Positions 24,494 to 32,211 of a DNA stretch of 41,602 bases are shown in pieces. This stretch comes from Rickettsia typhi (GTDB lineage: Bacteria > Pseudomonadota > Alphaproteobacteria > Rickettsiales > UBA1997): NCBI GenBank assembly GCA_945900795.1, contig CAMDJN010000007.1, positions 1 to 41,602 of the forward strand, read 5' to 3'. The notes beneath the pieces were generated by a model. The model was not told the DNA's origin. It saw nothing but the letters and a program-made list of their open reading frames with translations, and ran no database searches. A program made the position numbers and the translations under genes. How positions within the stretch are numbered: position 1 is the stretch's first letter; each line of letters opens with the position of its first letter.

Positions 24494-26927
24494 AATGAGA
24501 CTGGGTCAGCCAAAGATTTTGCGCCATGATAACAAATCCGCCTTCTCCCTCACTGAAGTCGGTATAGCTCTCATAGTCCTGGGTCTGCTAATTGCTGCCA
24601 TATTCGCCGGTAATGCATTAATCAACAAAGCAAGATTAACCTCCGCTCGCGCTTTAACCAGAAGCGCTCCGATGACTACAATTGATGGCACGGCTCTATG
24701 GGTAGAAGGCGTGATGGAAGATGCTATTAGGATTGGAACCAATGGAGAAAGTCCTACAGCGTCAGGATGGACAGACAGAAACATACAGACCTCTACTCCA
24801 AAACAAGTTACTCAAAGCAACGATACTTTCCGTCCAACTCTTGTTTCAAAAGCTATAAAATCACTTCCGGCTCTAGTGTTTGATGGAACAGATGATGAAT
24901 TTACTTTCGATGGAAGCTTTCTCAGCGGTAATGATTACACCATTTTCTTTGCGGGTAAAAGAGAAGATACAAACGATAATTTTTTTCTTGGCGACAATAC
25001 GAGCAATCAGATGACTCTTGGATGGAATGCGGCAGGAAACATCGTTCACTCTCAAGGTGGAGCAGCTCCATCTTACAACACATCTCTACCAGAAACATCT
25101 ACTAGCACTGTTAGAGTCTTAACATTCGTTCAAAATTCTGCTGTTGGAAAGAAGATTTACGTTGACGGAAGTCCGTTCGCCACCTCAACAGATACAAGTA
25201 AACCTTCTGGCATTTCAACCCTGACCATCGGTAAAAGTTTTAAAGGTACGATGGGTGAGCTTATTATCTATCCCAAAGCCTTAAAAGATGATGAGATTAA
25301 AGATATTCACGCTTACCTCTTCAAAAAATGGAAAGGAAGTGGAAGTGGCAATGCCGCAATTCCATGTTTAGTTTATGGAACTGGTATTACAGGAACCGTT
25401 ACCGTTGCAAGCGGGGGCAGCGCTACATGTGACGCTCCAGGATATTCTGGCACCACATCAGCCGTTACCTGTACAATAGCAGGTCAACCTGTTACAGCAA
25501 ATTGTGGAAGTGGAAATTGTGGAAGTGGATTTGGGTGGAGTGGAGCTGCTTGCCTTGCAATCAATTGCGCAGTTTCTGGAACTGGAATCTCTGGATCACC
25601 AGTTGCTTTCAATGCAACAAGCGCTACATGCGGCGCAAGTGGATATGCCGGAACCATTCCTTTAACTGTTGGCGGTGGAGATGGAACTTGCAGTACTTAC
25701 GGGGAGATTTTTACGAATGTGAATTGTGGAAGCGGAAATTGCGCCTCAACACCATCACTTGGTTATGGCTTCAACAGTAGTAATCAATGCACTCCAAATT
25801 GCTCTGTTACTGGGACCGGAATTAGCGGGACTCAATCAGTGCCAAGTGGCAATAGCGCAAGTTGTGACGTATTGGGTTACACCGGAAATACCGCAACAAT
25901 TACTTGCGGAACACCAGGTGGAGTTGTTTCACAAAATTGCGGAAGCGGAAATTGTGCAACAAATTATGGATTCAGTGGTGGGCAATGTTTGAAACAATGC
26001 ACTATTTCTGGAAGCAATGTTCCATCCGCAACTACAGTTCTTGGCGGCGGAACATTCACCTGCTCTACCCTTGGCGCTGGATATACTGGAAGTTTTGGTT
26101 ACGCCTGCAACACTGCTGGCGGAACAGTTTCTGGAAGCTGCACAATCGCTAGCGGTTATCGTTGGAATGGCACAGCCAGCGTTGCTAACAATTGCACTTT
26201 CAGCGGAACAATTGGAATAAATAACGGAACAGCTGCTTCAGGAGCTGGGACCAAAAATTGCAATGCCACCTATTTTAACACCTCGGACTCAGTAACTTAC
26301 GCGTGTAATACAGATGGTGGAACTGCCACTGTTACAGGTGGAGCTTGTGATACTTGTAGTAGTGGAACATTTAATGGTACAACATGTGTTCAGAACTGTA
26401 ATGTTAGTGGAACTGGAATCGCGCCAGGATCTACCGTTAGTATTGGAGCAACCACCGCTCCATGCAATGCAGTTGGTTACAATAATAACAATAGTGCTTC
26501 GTTTACTGCGTGTTCTGCTGGCTCACCAAATCCAATTACTACAACCTGCGGATCTGGGACTTGTCATACTAGTCGCTTTTGGGATGGAAACGCCAGCGCC
26601 TGTGTTAAGTGCATCCCTTGGAACGGTGCTTGTTGGGTTCTAGTTAGTGGTATGAGCTGCAATCAAAGATGTCAGGATGCTGGCCAAACTGGCCAAAGTA
26701 CTAACCCCTCATTTTACAATCTAGGTATTGCTCCTGCACTATTGTTTGGTACAGGAGTGAGTTGTAAGAGTGTAGGTTGTAATTATGGTAATGTTTACGC
26801 TTCTTTTGCAGGTTGCCCTGGTTATGGCGGCTGCATAATGCCGGCAGATCAAAATCTTCCGATGGACTGGGGTATAATAAATGCATATACGTTTGGTAAT
26901 AGTGGTGCATGTCCATGCAACCTTTGA
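24480..26927 (+). CDS. Prepilin-like protein with LamG-type domain and six Cys-rich modules (putative adhesin)
   Basis: 815 residues. The N-terminus is a class III/type IV prepilin: a basic leader (MSNHKMRLGQPKILRHDNKS) then A21|FSLTE with Glu26 at position +5 and a hydrophobic helix to about 44, so prepilin-peptidase processing is expected. Residues about 128-286 resemble a concanavalin/LamG-type jelly roll (ALVFDGTDDEFTF, YTIFFAGK, KKIYVDGSPF, GELIIYPKALKDDEIKDIHAYL). Residues 296-711 are six modules of 64-77 residues starting NC.VSGTGI and, in four of them, carrying CGSGNC or CGSGTC; the C-terminal 104 residues are again Cys-rich. This is an exported, disulfide-rich surface fibre or tip adhesin by inference. 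The gene begins inside the end of ileS. No pilus assembly gene is nearby. Confidence 0.75.
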   Translation: MSNHKMRLGQPKILRHDNKSAFSLTEVGIALIVLGLLIAAIFAGNALINKARLTSARALTRSAPMTTIDGTALWVEGVMEDAIRIGTNGESPTASGWTDRNIQTSTPKQVTQSNDTFRPTLVSKAIKSLPALVFDGTDDEFTFDGSFLSGNDYTIFFAGKREDTNDNFFLGDNTSNQMTLGWNAAGNIVHSQGGAAPSYNTSLPETSTSTVRVLTFVQNSAVGKKIYVDGSPFATSTDTSKPSGISTLTIGKSFKGTMGELIIYPKALKDDEIKDIHAYLFKKWKGSGSGNAAIPCLVYGTGITGTVTVASGGSATCDAPGYSGTTSAVTCTIAGQPVTANCGSGNCGSGFGWSGAACLAINCAVSGTGISGSPVAFNATSATCGASGYAGTIPLTVGGGDGTCSTYGEIFTNVNCGSGNCASTPSLGYGFNSSNQCTPNCSVTGTGISGTQSVPSGNSASCDVLGYTGNTATITCGTPGGVVSQNCGSGNCATNYGFSGGQCLKQCTISGSNVPSATTVLGGGTFTCSTLGAGYTGSFGYACNTAGGTVSGSCTIASGYRWNGTASVANNCTFSGTIGINNGTAASGAGTKNCNATYFNTSDSVTYACNTDGGTATVTGGACDTCSSGTFNGTTCVQNCNVSGTGIAPGSTVSIGATTAPCNAVGYNNNNSASFTACSAGSPNPITTTCGSGTCHTSRFWDGNASACVKCIPWNGACWVLVSGMSCNQRCQDAGQTGQSTNPSFYNLGIAPALLFGTGVSCKSVGCNYGNVYASFAGCPGYGGCIMPADQNLPMDWGIINAYTFGNSGACPCNL
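25365..26612 (+). repeat. Six tandem Cys-rich coding modules
   Basis: The modules cover residues 296-361, 363-439, 441-506, 507-570, 572-639 and 640-711 of the prepilin-like protein. The shared plan is C-x-V/I-S-G-T-G-I, a Gly/Ser stretch, a second Cys, GY.G, a third Cys, and CGSG.C with an aromatic and a last Cys. Modules 4 and 5 are the most diverged, lacking CGSGNC. The repetitive codons also open misleading frames on this strand. Confidence 0.75.
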
Positions 26928-26954
26928 TAAAGTGGCTACACGTTAGTGTTGGCG

Positions 26955-26974
26955 CCGTCCCCACGTTCAGTTCC
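26955..26974 (-). repeat. REP-like half element A
   Basis: CCGTCCCCACGTTCAGTTCC is identical to the right part of the element at 27104-27141. It is the reverse-strand form of the GAACGT-headed REP family around the RAYT gene. The left arm of the hairpin is missing, so it is a partial copy, 28 bp after the stop of the prepilin-like gene. Confidence 0.7.
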
Positions 26975-27016
26975 AAACTATTAAACCAGAAATATTTTTA
27001 ATTTTAAGATAATGAC

Positions 27017-27055
27017 ATGAACGTAAGGTCGCGGTCGGAGACCACGACCTGCATC
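27017..27055 (+). repeat. REP element B, left copy
   Basis: A head ATGAACGTAA followed by a hairpin with GGTCG/CGACC and GGTC/GACC arms around GGA. It is identical over 39 bp with the copy at 27677-27715 on the other side of the RAYT gene. Confidence 0.82.
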
Positions 27056-27103
27056 GGGTCTCAGAACTACAATTAACTTACAAACAAAATGCTTAACCTT
27101 AGC

Positions 27104-27141
27104 GGGACGGGGTCTCCTGACCCCGTCCCCACGTTCAGTTC
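27104..27141 (-). repeat. REP element C, inverted
   Basis: GGGACGGGGTC (27104-27114) and GACCCCGTCCC (27119-27129) form a perfect 11-bp stem with a TCCT loop, followed by CACGTTCAGTTCC. Read on the minus strand it has the GAACGT head and then the hairpin, so it is inverted relative to element B. Together they form a BIME-like pair directly upstream of the RAYT gene. Confidence 0.82.
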
Positions 27142-27165
27142 CCAAACACCACAACCACCAAACAA

Positions 27166-27663
27166 ATGCCAATAGCCAGAATCCCCAACGGCGCTAACAA
27201 CGCCTGCTATTTCATCACACCAACAATCAAAAACTGGTATTATATCTTCGACCGTTACAGTCGGTGGCAGATATTAGCTGATTCAATCAAACACTGCCAA
27301 CAACATAAAGGCTTAGAAGTTTTTGCCTATGTTTTTATGCTGAATCACCTACACCTCATAGTCCAATCACCAGATGTGTCTGGCTTCATCAGGGATTTTA
27401 AGAAATACACATCAAACGAATTGATCAAGAATATTAGGCAAAACGAACCAGCGGTTTTAGATTTATTCAGAAACGAAGATGGCAGCTACACCTTTTGGAA
27501 AGAAGATAATCAGCCAAAAATTTTAGAGAATGAAAAATTTTCTTTGCAAAAATTGAACTACATTCACAACAATCCGGTGATAAAGGGATATGTGTTGAGT
27601 CAGGAACATTGGAGGTGGTCTTCGGCAAATCAAAGATCTGAGATTAAGATTAGCAGTTGGTGA
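27166..27663 (+). CDS. REP-associated tyrosine transposase (RAYT, Y1/HUH family)
   Basis: A 165-residue single-strand nuclease of the IS200-related Y1 family. The HUH motif is in MLNHLHLIV (His61 and His63) and the candidate catalytic tyrosine is Tyr132 in KLNYIHNNPVIKGYV, the typical RAYT context; the HWRWSSA end is also typical. RAYTs cleave REP DNA and are thought to spread REPs. It is flanked by REPs on both sides (27017-27055 and 27104-27141; 27677-27715), with no tnpB, so this is a REP-transposase unit and not an IS200/IS605 element. The frame is intact. Confidence 0.9.
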   Translation: MPIARIPNGANNACYFITPTIKNWYYIFDRYSRWQILADSIKHCQQHKGLEVFAYVFMLNHLHLIVQSPDVSGFIRDFKKYTSNELIKNIRQNEPAVLDLFRNEDGSYTFWKEDNQPKILENEKFSLQKLNYIHNNPVIKGYVLSQEHWRWSSANQRSEIKISSW

Positions 27664-27676
27664 GGATGGTGTTGGT

Positions 27677-27715
27677 ATGAACGTAAGGTCGCGGTCGGAG
27701 ACCACGACCTGCATC
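27677..27715 (+). repeat. REP element B, right copy
   Basis: Same 39-bp sequence and orientation as 27017-27055, ending within 1 bp of the truncated hisE copy. It marks the right border of the REP/RAYT block. Confidence 0.82.
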
Positions 27716-27716
27716 A

Positions 27717-27801
27717 GGAGAAAATTTCTCGTAAAGTGGGAGAGGAGGCCTTAGAAGTGGTAATAGCAGCTTTAGCGCCATTTAATTTTATCAAAACCTA
27801 G
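27717..27801 (+). pseudogene. Partial duplicate of hisE
   Basis: Bases 27717-27777 match hisE 28503-28563 with only about five differences, encoding EKISRKVGEEALEVVIAALA, the nucleotide-binding core of phosphoribosyl-ATP pyrophosphohydrolase. The frame then diverges (PFNFIKT) and stops at 27799-27801. The 5' third is missing and replaced by a REP element; the 3' half is missing too. It cannot be functional. It records a duplication of this locus, later cut by the REP/RAYT unit or by recombination. Confidence 0.85.
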
Positions 27802-27811
27802 TAAACCTACA

Positions 27812-28351
27812 ATGGAGCTCGTAACGCAAGACCAAGTTAAGTCCAAAATTATCAGATTACGCAACCAGAATGTAATATTGGATAGTGATGGCAGAGCTTT
27901 ATGGTGTTGAGACCAGAAGCGTTAATCAGGCGGTTAAAAGAAATTTAGAAAAATTCCCTGAAGGATATGTAATTGATCTTAATCCTGAAGAAGCAAAATC
28001 TATGCGATCACAAATTGTGACCGCATCAAAAAGAAATGTAACTAACCTACCTACGGCCTTTACCGAACGCGGTTTATACATGCTTGCCACGATTCTCAAA
28101 AGCCAGCAAGCCATCAAAACAACAATTGCAATCATTGACACTTTTGCACAGGTCAAAGATCTAGTGCAAACAGTTTATCAAATGGCTAAGGCCAAAGATG
28201 ATGAGAAGAAGATGAAATATTTAACCAAAGCACCAACATAATCTCTGACTTGCTGGACAATGATTTGATAGTAAGTCAGCACGAAACCAGCTTCAAGCTT
28301 AAATTACCGTTTTTTGAGATAACCAAAAAGGTAACAAGAGTTAAAAAGTAG
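27812..28351 (+). pseudogene. Broken ORF6N-domain DNA-binding protein gene
   Basis: Three reading segments join into one ORF6N (KilA-N-related) protein. Frame 1 from ATG 27812 gives an N-terminus ending NQNVILDSD. The frame then shifts at about 27889 (two bases seem lost) to AELYGVETRSVNQAVKRN, then SQIVTASKRNVTNLPTAFTERGLYMLA and a C-terminal helix to the stop at 28241. A second shift near 28235 returns to frame 1 for NIISDLLDNDLIVSQHETSF and the stop at 28349. ORF6N proteins are phage-type or mobile-element regulators. The two shifts cancel, but the middle segment is out of frame, so the gene is dead unless read with errors. It lies between the hisE fragment and hisE. Confidence 0.78.
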
Positions 28352-28395
28352 TGAACACTTAGAGACCAATTTGAATAAAAAATACCTCGCTAAAC

Positions 28396-28722
28396 ATGAC
28401 AAAAAACCAACTAAACATCGAAGAGCTTTTTTCTCTCATTAAAGAAAAAATGTCACAAAACGAAGAAGGCTCTTACACAAGTTTCTTGATAGAAAAAGGT
28501 GTGGAGAAAATTTCTCGTAAAGTGGGGGAAGAGGCATTAGAAGTGGTAATGGCAGCTTTAGCTCACAACGTAAAACTAACCAAAAAAACTAAAGATGATT
28601 TGACCGGGGAGGTGTGTGATTTGTTTTACCATAGCCTTGTTTTACTTGCCTCTCAAGGCATTGAGCTTTCAGCGATTTTTGCTGAATTTCACAAAAGGAA
28701 TTTAAAAAGATCCTCAAAATGA
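28396..28722 (+). CDS. hisE: Phosphoribosyl-ATP pyrophosphohydrolase
   Basis: Second step of histidine synthesis: removes pyrophosphate from phosphoribosyl-ATP. The 108-residue all-helical MazG-like protein shows EEGSYTSFLIEKG, KISRKVGEEALEVVMAAL and EVCDLFYHSLVLLASQGI with the metal-binding Glu and Asp residues. It is a single-function HisE, not a HisIE fusion. A partial duplicate lies 0.7 kb upstream. The stop overlaps the next start (ATGA), so translational coupling with the Fe-S carrier gene is likely. Confidence 0.94.
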   Translation: MTKNQLNIEELFSLIKEKMSQNEEGSYTSFLIEKGVEKISRKVGEEALEVVMAALAHNVKLTKKTKDDLTGEVCDLFYHSLVLLASQGIELSAIFAEFHKRNLKRSSK

Positions 28723-29057
28723 TTGGTTTACCAACTCTTACTGAATCAGCACTGGAGCGCGTTAACGAGGTTAGAAAAAAACCTGATAACCAAGAAAAGT
28801 TTTTGCGTATTTCTATTTCTGGTGGCGGCTGTAGTGGCTTTCAATACATCTTCGAGCTAGATGATAAGCTGTCTGAAGATGATATTAAATTTTCTGAAAT
28901 TGATTCAAAGATATTGGCGGTTACGGACAATTCTTCTGTTGAGTTTTTAAAAGGAGCGCAGATTGATTTTGTGAAAGAGCTTGGCGCTTCTTACTTCAAG
29001 GTTATTAATCCGAATGCTAAAGCTAATTGTGGATGTGGTTCGTCTTTTAGTGTTTAA
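28719..29057 (+). CDS. erpA: A-type Fe-S cluster carrier (IscA/ErpA family)
   Basis: A 112-residue HesB-like protein with the three cluster cysteines: Cys38 in SGGGCSGFQY and Cys104 and Cys106 in NCGCGSSF. It passes Fe-S clusters to apo-proteins; clients within this window would be NuoB and IlvD. I favour ErpA because it stands alone away from iscS/iscU, but IscA cannot be excluded. It overlaps the hisE stop by 4 bp. Confidence 0.88.
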   Translation: MIGLPTLTESALERVNEVRKKPDNQEKFLRISISGGGCSGFQYIFELDDKLSEDDIKFSEIDSKILAVTDNSSVEFLKGAQIDFVKELGASYFKVINPNAKANCGCGSSFSV

Positions 29058-29123
29058 GGTGTGTTGACATTCATTTTTATAAACCATCCCAAATCTTTCA
29101 AACGACTCCCTCACTTATAACTC

Positions 29124-29978
29124 ATGACCTCCTTCCAACAAATCATCTTCGATCTCCAAAGATTCTGGTCAGAACAAGGCTGCGCAATATTACAGCCAAT
29201 AGACATTGAAGTTGGTGCTGGCACTCTTCATCCAGCAACTGTTTTGCGAGCACTCGGAAAAAAACCATGGAGCGTCGCTTATGTTCAGCCATGCAGAAGA
29301 CCTACAGACGCTAGATATGCCAAGAATCCAAATAGACTCAGTCACTATTACCAATTCCAAGTTTTACTAAAGCCCGCCCCAAAAAACATTCAACAACTTT
29401 ACCTTCAGAGCCTTGATTTGATTGGTCTCGATACAAAAAAAAATGACATTCGTTTTGTTGAAGATGATTGGGAAAATCCTTCTGTAGGCGCTTCCGGCAT
29501 GGGCTGGGAAGTTTGGTTTAATGGGATGGAAATCAGTCAGTTTACCTACATGCAGCAAGTTGGAGGAATTTCTTGTGATTTGATTCCTGGAGAAATTACT
29601 TACGGATTAGAAAGAATCGCGATGCATGTTCAAGAGTTAGATTCAGTTTTTGACATCAACTGGAATGGGCTTGAAGGAGATAAGAAAATCACTTATGGAG
29701 ATGTTTTTAAACGAAGCGAAATCGAAAACTCGGCCTTCATTCTTGAGCATTCAAATACAGAAATTTTGTTCAGAAATTTTTCTGAAGCTAAAGAACAGTC
29801 ACAACTTCTGGCGGAGAAAAAGTTGCCAATTCCAGCTTATGAGCAGGCTTTAAAAGCCAGTCACCTGTTGAATCTTCTTGATGCTAGAGGAGTTGTTTCA
29901 GTTAATGAACGAGCGTCTTACATTTCACAAATTCGCTCTTTGGTGAAGACGTCGTGCGAGTTGATACTTTGTGATTAA
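29124..29978 (+). CDS. glyQ: Glycyl-tRNA synthetase alpha subunit
   Basis: The catalytic subunit of the bacterial alpha2beta2 GlyRS, 284 residues. It contains [34 protein letters not shown], the class II segment [41 protein letters not shown] and [14 protein letters not shown], all as in GlyQ. glyS does not follow; a gene on the opposite strand converges, so the beta subunit must be elsewhere. Confidence 0.96.
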   Translation: MTSFQQIIFDLQRFWSEQGCAILQPIDIEVGAGTLHPATVLRALGKKPWSVAYVQPCRRPTDARYAKNPNRLSHYYQFQVLLKPAPKNIQQLYLQSLDLIGLDTKKNDIRFVEDDWENPSVGASGMGWEVWFNGMEISQFTYMQQVGGISCDLIPGEITYGLERIAMHVQELDSVFDINWNGLEGDKKITYGDVFKRSEIENSAFILEHSNTEILFRNFSEAKEQSQLLAEKKLPIPAYEQALKASHLLNLLDARGVVSVNERASYISQIRSLVKTSCELILCD

Positions 29979-30067
29979 CTAAACCGCTACCCGTAAGCGG
30001 AGAGGCGGGAAATAGGATTGTCGCAACCCCCACCTTTTATCTCAAAATAACTCGTAGATTTTTTAAG

Positions 30068-30493
30068 TTACAGATAGTGGAAAAAGCTGGCGATGCAGAA
30101 GAGATCGATGACTATCGTTGTAAAAACTGGGTCGCGTTTTGTTATCGACTCTTGTAAGAATAACTTTCGCATAAATTTTTTCCCGAGCTCTTTACGTTTT
30201 TCAATTCGGATTTTTTCCTTCTCTTCTGGAGTTAATTTTAGTTTTTTTGGTGCACATTTTTTAATTGCGTAGATATGCCAGACGAAATAGATGATCATCA
30301 GTATAGAGATCAATAGATCGGTAAATCGGTAATCAAATGCCAGCACCAAGTTATTTGCCACGAGATAGGCAAAAATATATCCACCAACCCCCCAAAACCA
30401 AATCACTTTATGAACGGATTCTTGTCCCTTTGTTGCTAGGATAAGCGAGTTCTCAATTTTACGTAAAATTTCTTTCATAGAAAATTTAAACAT
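30068..30493 (-). CDS. Unrecognised small membrane protein in the nuo operon
   Basis: I do not recognise a family. The 141-residue product starts MFKFSMKEILRKIEN, has two membrane segments (about residues 31-50 and 57-76), a strongly charged Lys/Glu region KLTPEEKEKIRIEKRKELG (about 86-104), and a hydrophobic C-terminal segment (TTIVIDLFCIASFF). ATG 30493 overlaps the nuoC stop (TAATG on the minus strand), which favours coupled translation; a longer frame into nuoC exists but is unlikely. Its place where nuoD would normally follow is notable. A role in complex I assembly is possible only by position. Confidence 0.6.
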   Translation of the reverse strand: MFKFSMKEILRKIENSLILATKGQESVHKVIWFWGVGGYIFAYLVANNLVLAFDYRFTDLLISILMIIYFVWHIYAIKKCAPKKLKLTPEEKEKIRIEKRKELGKKFMRKLFLQESITKRDPVFTTIVIDLFCIASFFHYL

Positions 30494-31143
30494 TACTTGT
30501 CTCGAATAGCGTTGACTGAAACCTGAGCAGCATTCTGAAACCTCTCTTCTACATCTTTTTTTATACCACTTTCCCATGGCATTTCAAAGTCAAAATCACG
30601 GAATTCCTGCATCAGCTTCACCGGTTCATAGATTACCTTTTTTTGCTCTTCATCATAACGAACTTCTTTATAGCCAGTAAGTGGGAAATCTTTACGTAAT
30701 GGATGACCTTCAAACCCATAATCGGTAAGGATTCTGCGCGGATCGGGATGATTAGTAAAAACAATTCCATACATGTCAAAAATCTCACGCTCAAACCAAT
30801 TGGCAGCACTAAAAACTTCTGTTGTTGTAGGCACTTCGACACCATCCTCAATTGCGACTTTAACTGTAAGACGACTATTGAGTTTCAGACTGAGTAAATT
30901 GTAAATCACTTCGAAACGTGGAGATCTTATACCGAGCATGTCTGCACCAAAAACATCTATGAGTATTTTGAAAGAAAGACTCTCATCGTCGCGTAAAAAT
31001 TTTAGCAATTCGATGATGTTTTTTGTTGGTGAATAGATAGTTAAATTATCATACGAGATTGGGTCATCAACACTGATTTCTGGGAAGGATTTTTTTATAT
31101 ACTCGGTTTGTAAAACGAGATTTTGGAAAAGTTCATCTGTCAT
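30493..31143 (-). CDS. nuoC: NADH-quinone oxidoreductase subunit C
   Basis: Peripheral-arm subunit of complex I (30-kDa type), 216 residues. Key family stretches: DVFGADML, RFEVIYNLLSL, VFSAANWFEREIFDMYGIVFTNHPDPRRILTDYGF and GHPLRKDFPLTGY. It is separate from nuoD. It follows nuoB by 2 bp and overlaps the next gene by one base. Confidence 0.96.
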   Translation of the reverse strand: MTDELFQNLVLQTEYIKKSFPEISVDDPISYDNLTIYSPTKNIIELLKFLRDDESLSFKILIDVFGADMLGIRSPRFEVIYNLLSLKLNSRLTVKVAIEDGVEVPTTTEVFSAANWFEREIFDMYGIVFTNHPDPRRILTDYGFEGHPLRKDFPLTGYKEVRYDEEQKKVIYEPVKLMQEFRDFDFEMPWESGIKKDVEERFQNAAQVSVNAIRDK

Positions 31144-31145
31144 AA

Positions 31146-31670
31146 TTAGCGACTAAATTTACGGTTTCTTCTAATTTTACGCTGTAACACTAAAACTCCA
31201 TAAAGCAACGCTTCTGCGGTTGGAGGGCATCCAGGAACATAAACATCAACAGGAACTATTCTGTCGCAGCCACGAACTACTGAGTAGGAATAGTGATAAT
31301 ATCCTCCGCCATTAGCACAACTTCCCATTGAAATAACATAGCGCGGTTCTGCCATTTGGTCGTAAACCTTACGCAAAGCGGGAGCCATTTTATTTGTGAG
31401 CGTACCGGCAACAATCATAACATCTGATTGACGTGGAGATGGGCGAAAGACCATACCGAATCTGTCGAGATCGTAACGACTTGCAGCTGAATGCATCATT
31501 TCAACCGCGCAACAAGCAAGGCCGAATGTCATTGGCCAAAGCGATCCTGTGCGTGCCCAATTAACTAGATCGTCAAGCTTCGCGGTAACAAAACCACGAT
31601 TACTAATTTCTTCCGAAACTTGGTTAAGAAGGAGGTCCTGGTTGAGTGGACTTAAATTCTGATTTGACAT
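31146..31670 (-). CDS. nuoB: NADH-quinone oxidoreductase subunit B
   Basis: Carries the N2 [4Fe-4S] cluster that hands electrons to quinone. From the ATG at 31670 the 174 residues include Cys53 and Cys54 ([11 protein letters not shown]), Cys118 ([12 protein letters not shown]) and Cys148 ([14 protein letters not shown]): the complete ligand set. The frame can be extended to a TTG at 31676 overlapping the nuoA stop, but the ATG is the likelier start. Confidence 0.96.
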   Translation of the reverse strand: MSNQNLSPLNQDLLLNQVSEEISNRGFVTAKLDDLVNWARTGSLWPMTFGLACCAVEMMHSAASRYDLDRFGMVFRPSPRQSDVMIVAGTLTNKMAPALRKVYDQMAEPRYVISMGSCANGGGYYHYSYSVVRGCDRIVPVDVYVPGCPPTAEALLYGVLVLQRKIRRNRKFSR

Positions 31671-31672
31671 GA

Positions 31673-32113
31673 TCAATTCTTAATTTGTGATGAGCATTTC
31701 CATTGTAGGGCACCACGCTTCCACTCGTAAATGAAACCTATGGTTAAAATTGACAAAAATATCATCATTGACCAGAATCCGAAAGTTCCTATCTTTCTGA
31801 GAGACACTGCCCACGGCAAAAGAAAGGCCACCTCTATATCAAAAATAATGAACAGAATGGCAACCAAATAGAACTGGATATCAAACTCGCTTCGCACCCT
31901 TCCCTCACCCTCAAATCCACATTCGTATGGAGAATCCTTTTCATGATCAGGATTTCTTTTGTTGAGAATAAATGGGATGAGCATTATGACGCAGGAAAGA
32001 CCGATCGCAATCGCAAGAAAAATTAAAATTGGGAGATATTGCGATGAGACAAATTCAGCAGAGGCAATTGCGGTAAAGATTTCTGGCATATTGCTACTCT
32101 CGGAAATATTCAT
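31673..32113 (-). CDS. nuoA: NADH-quinone oxidoreductase subunit A
   Basis: Small membrane subunit of complex I, 146 residues from the ATG at 32113 (a GTG lies two codons further up). Three helices are visible (about 28-48, 81-103, 112-132), with the conserved [10 protein letters not shown] loop and [29 protein letters not shown]. First gene of a nuoA-nuoB-nuoC unit; its promoter must lie in the 98-bp gap shared with divergent dapA. Confidence 0.95.
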   Translation of the reverse strand: MNISESSNMPEIFTAIASAEFVSSQYLPILIFLAIAIGLSCVIMLIPFILNKRNPDHEKDSPYECGFEGEGRVRSEFDIQFYLVAILFIIFDIEVAFLLPWAVSLRKIGTFGFWSMMIFLSILTIGFIYEWKRGALQWKCSSQIKN

Positions 32114-32211
32114 GAACACACTTACTGGTTGAATTTATAAGGATTGAAAATCTTATCAAAGACTCGAGTCAAAAGTTTTAAATTCCAACTTAAAAAATTT
32201 TCAAAACTACT

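Noticed and set aside
25365..26612. Direct repeats as a CRISPR array
   Set aside because: Units are long, diverged and in one reading frame with conserved cysteines; they are protein modules.
25502..26643. Several open frames of 67-109 codons in other forward frames inside the adhesin gene
   Set aside because: They arise from the repeated Gly/Ser/Cys codons, have biased low-complexity translations and match no family; the 815-codon frame explains the region.
27166..27663. IS200/IS605 insertion sequence
   Set aside because: No tnpB, and flanking sequences are REP hairpins with BIME order; RAYT fits better.
27812..28351. Prophage
   Set aside because: Only one ORF6N remnant; no integrase, capsid or lysis gene around it.
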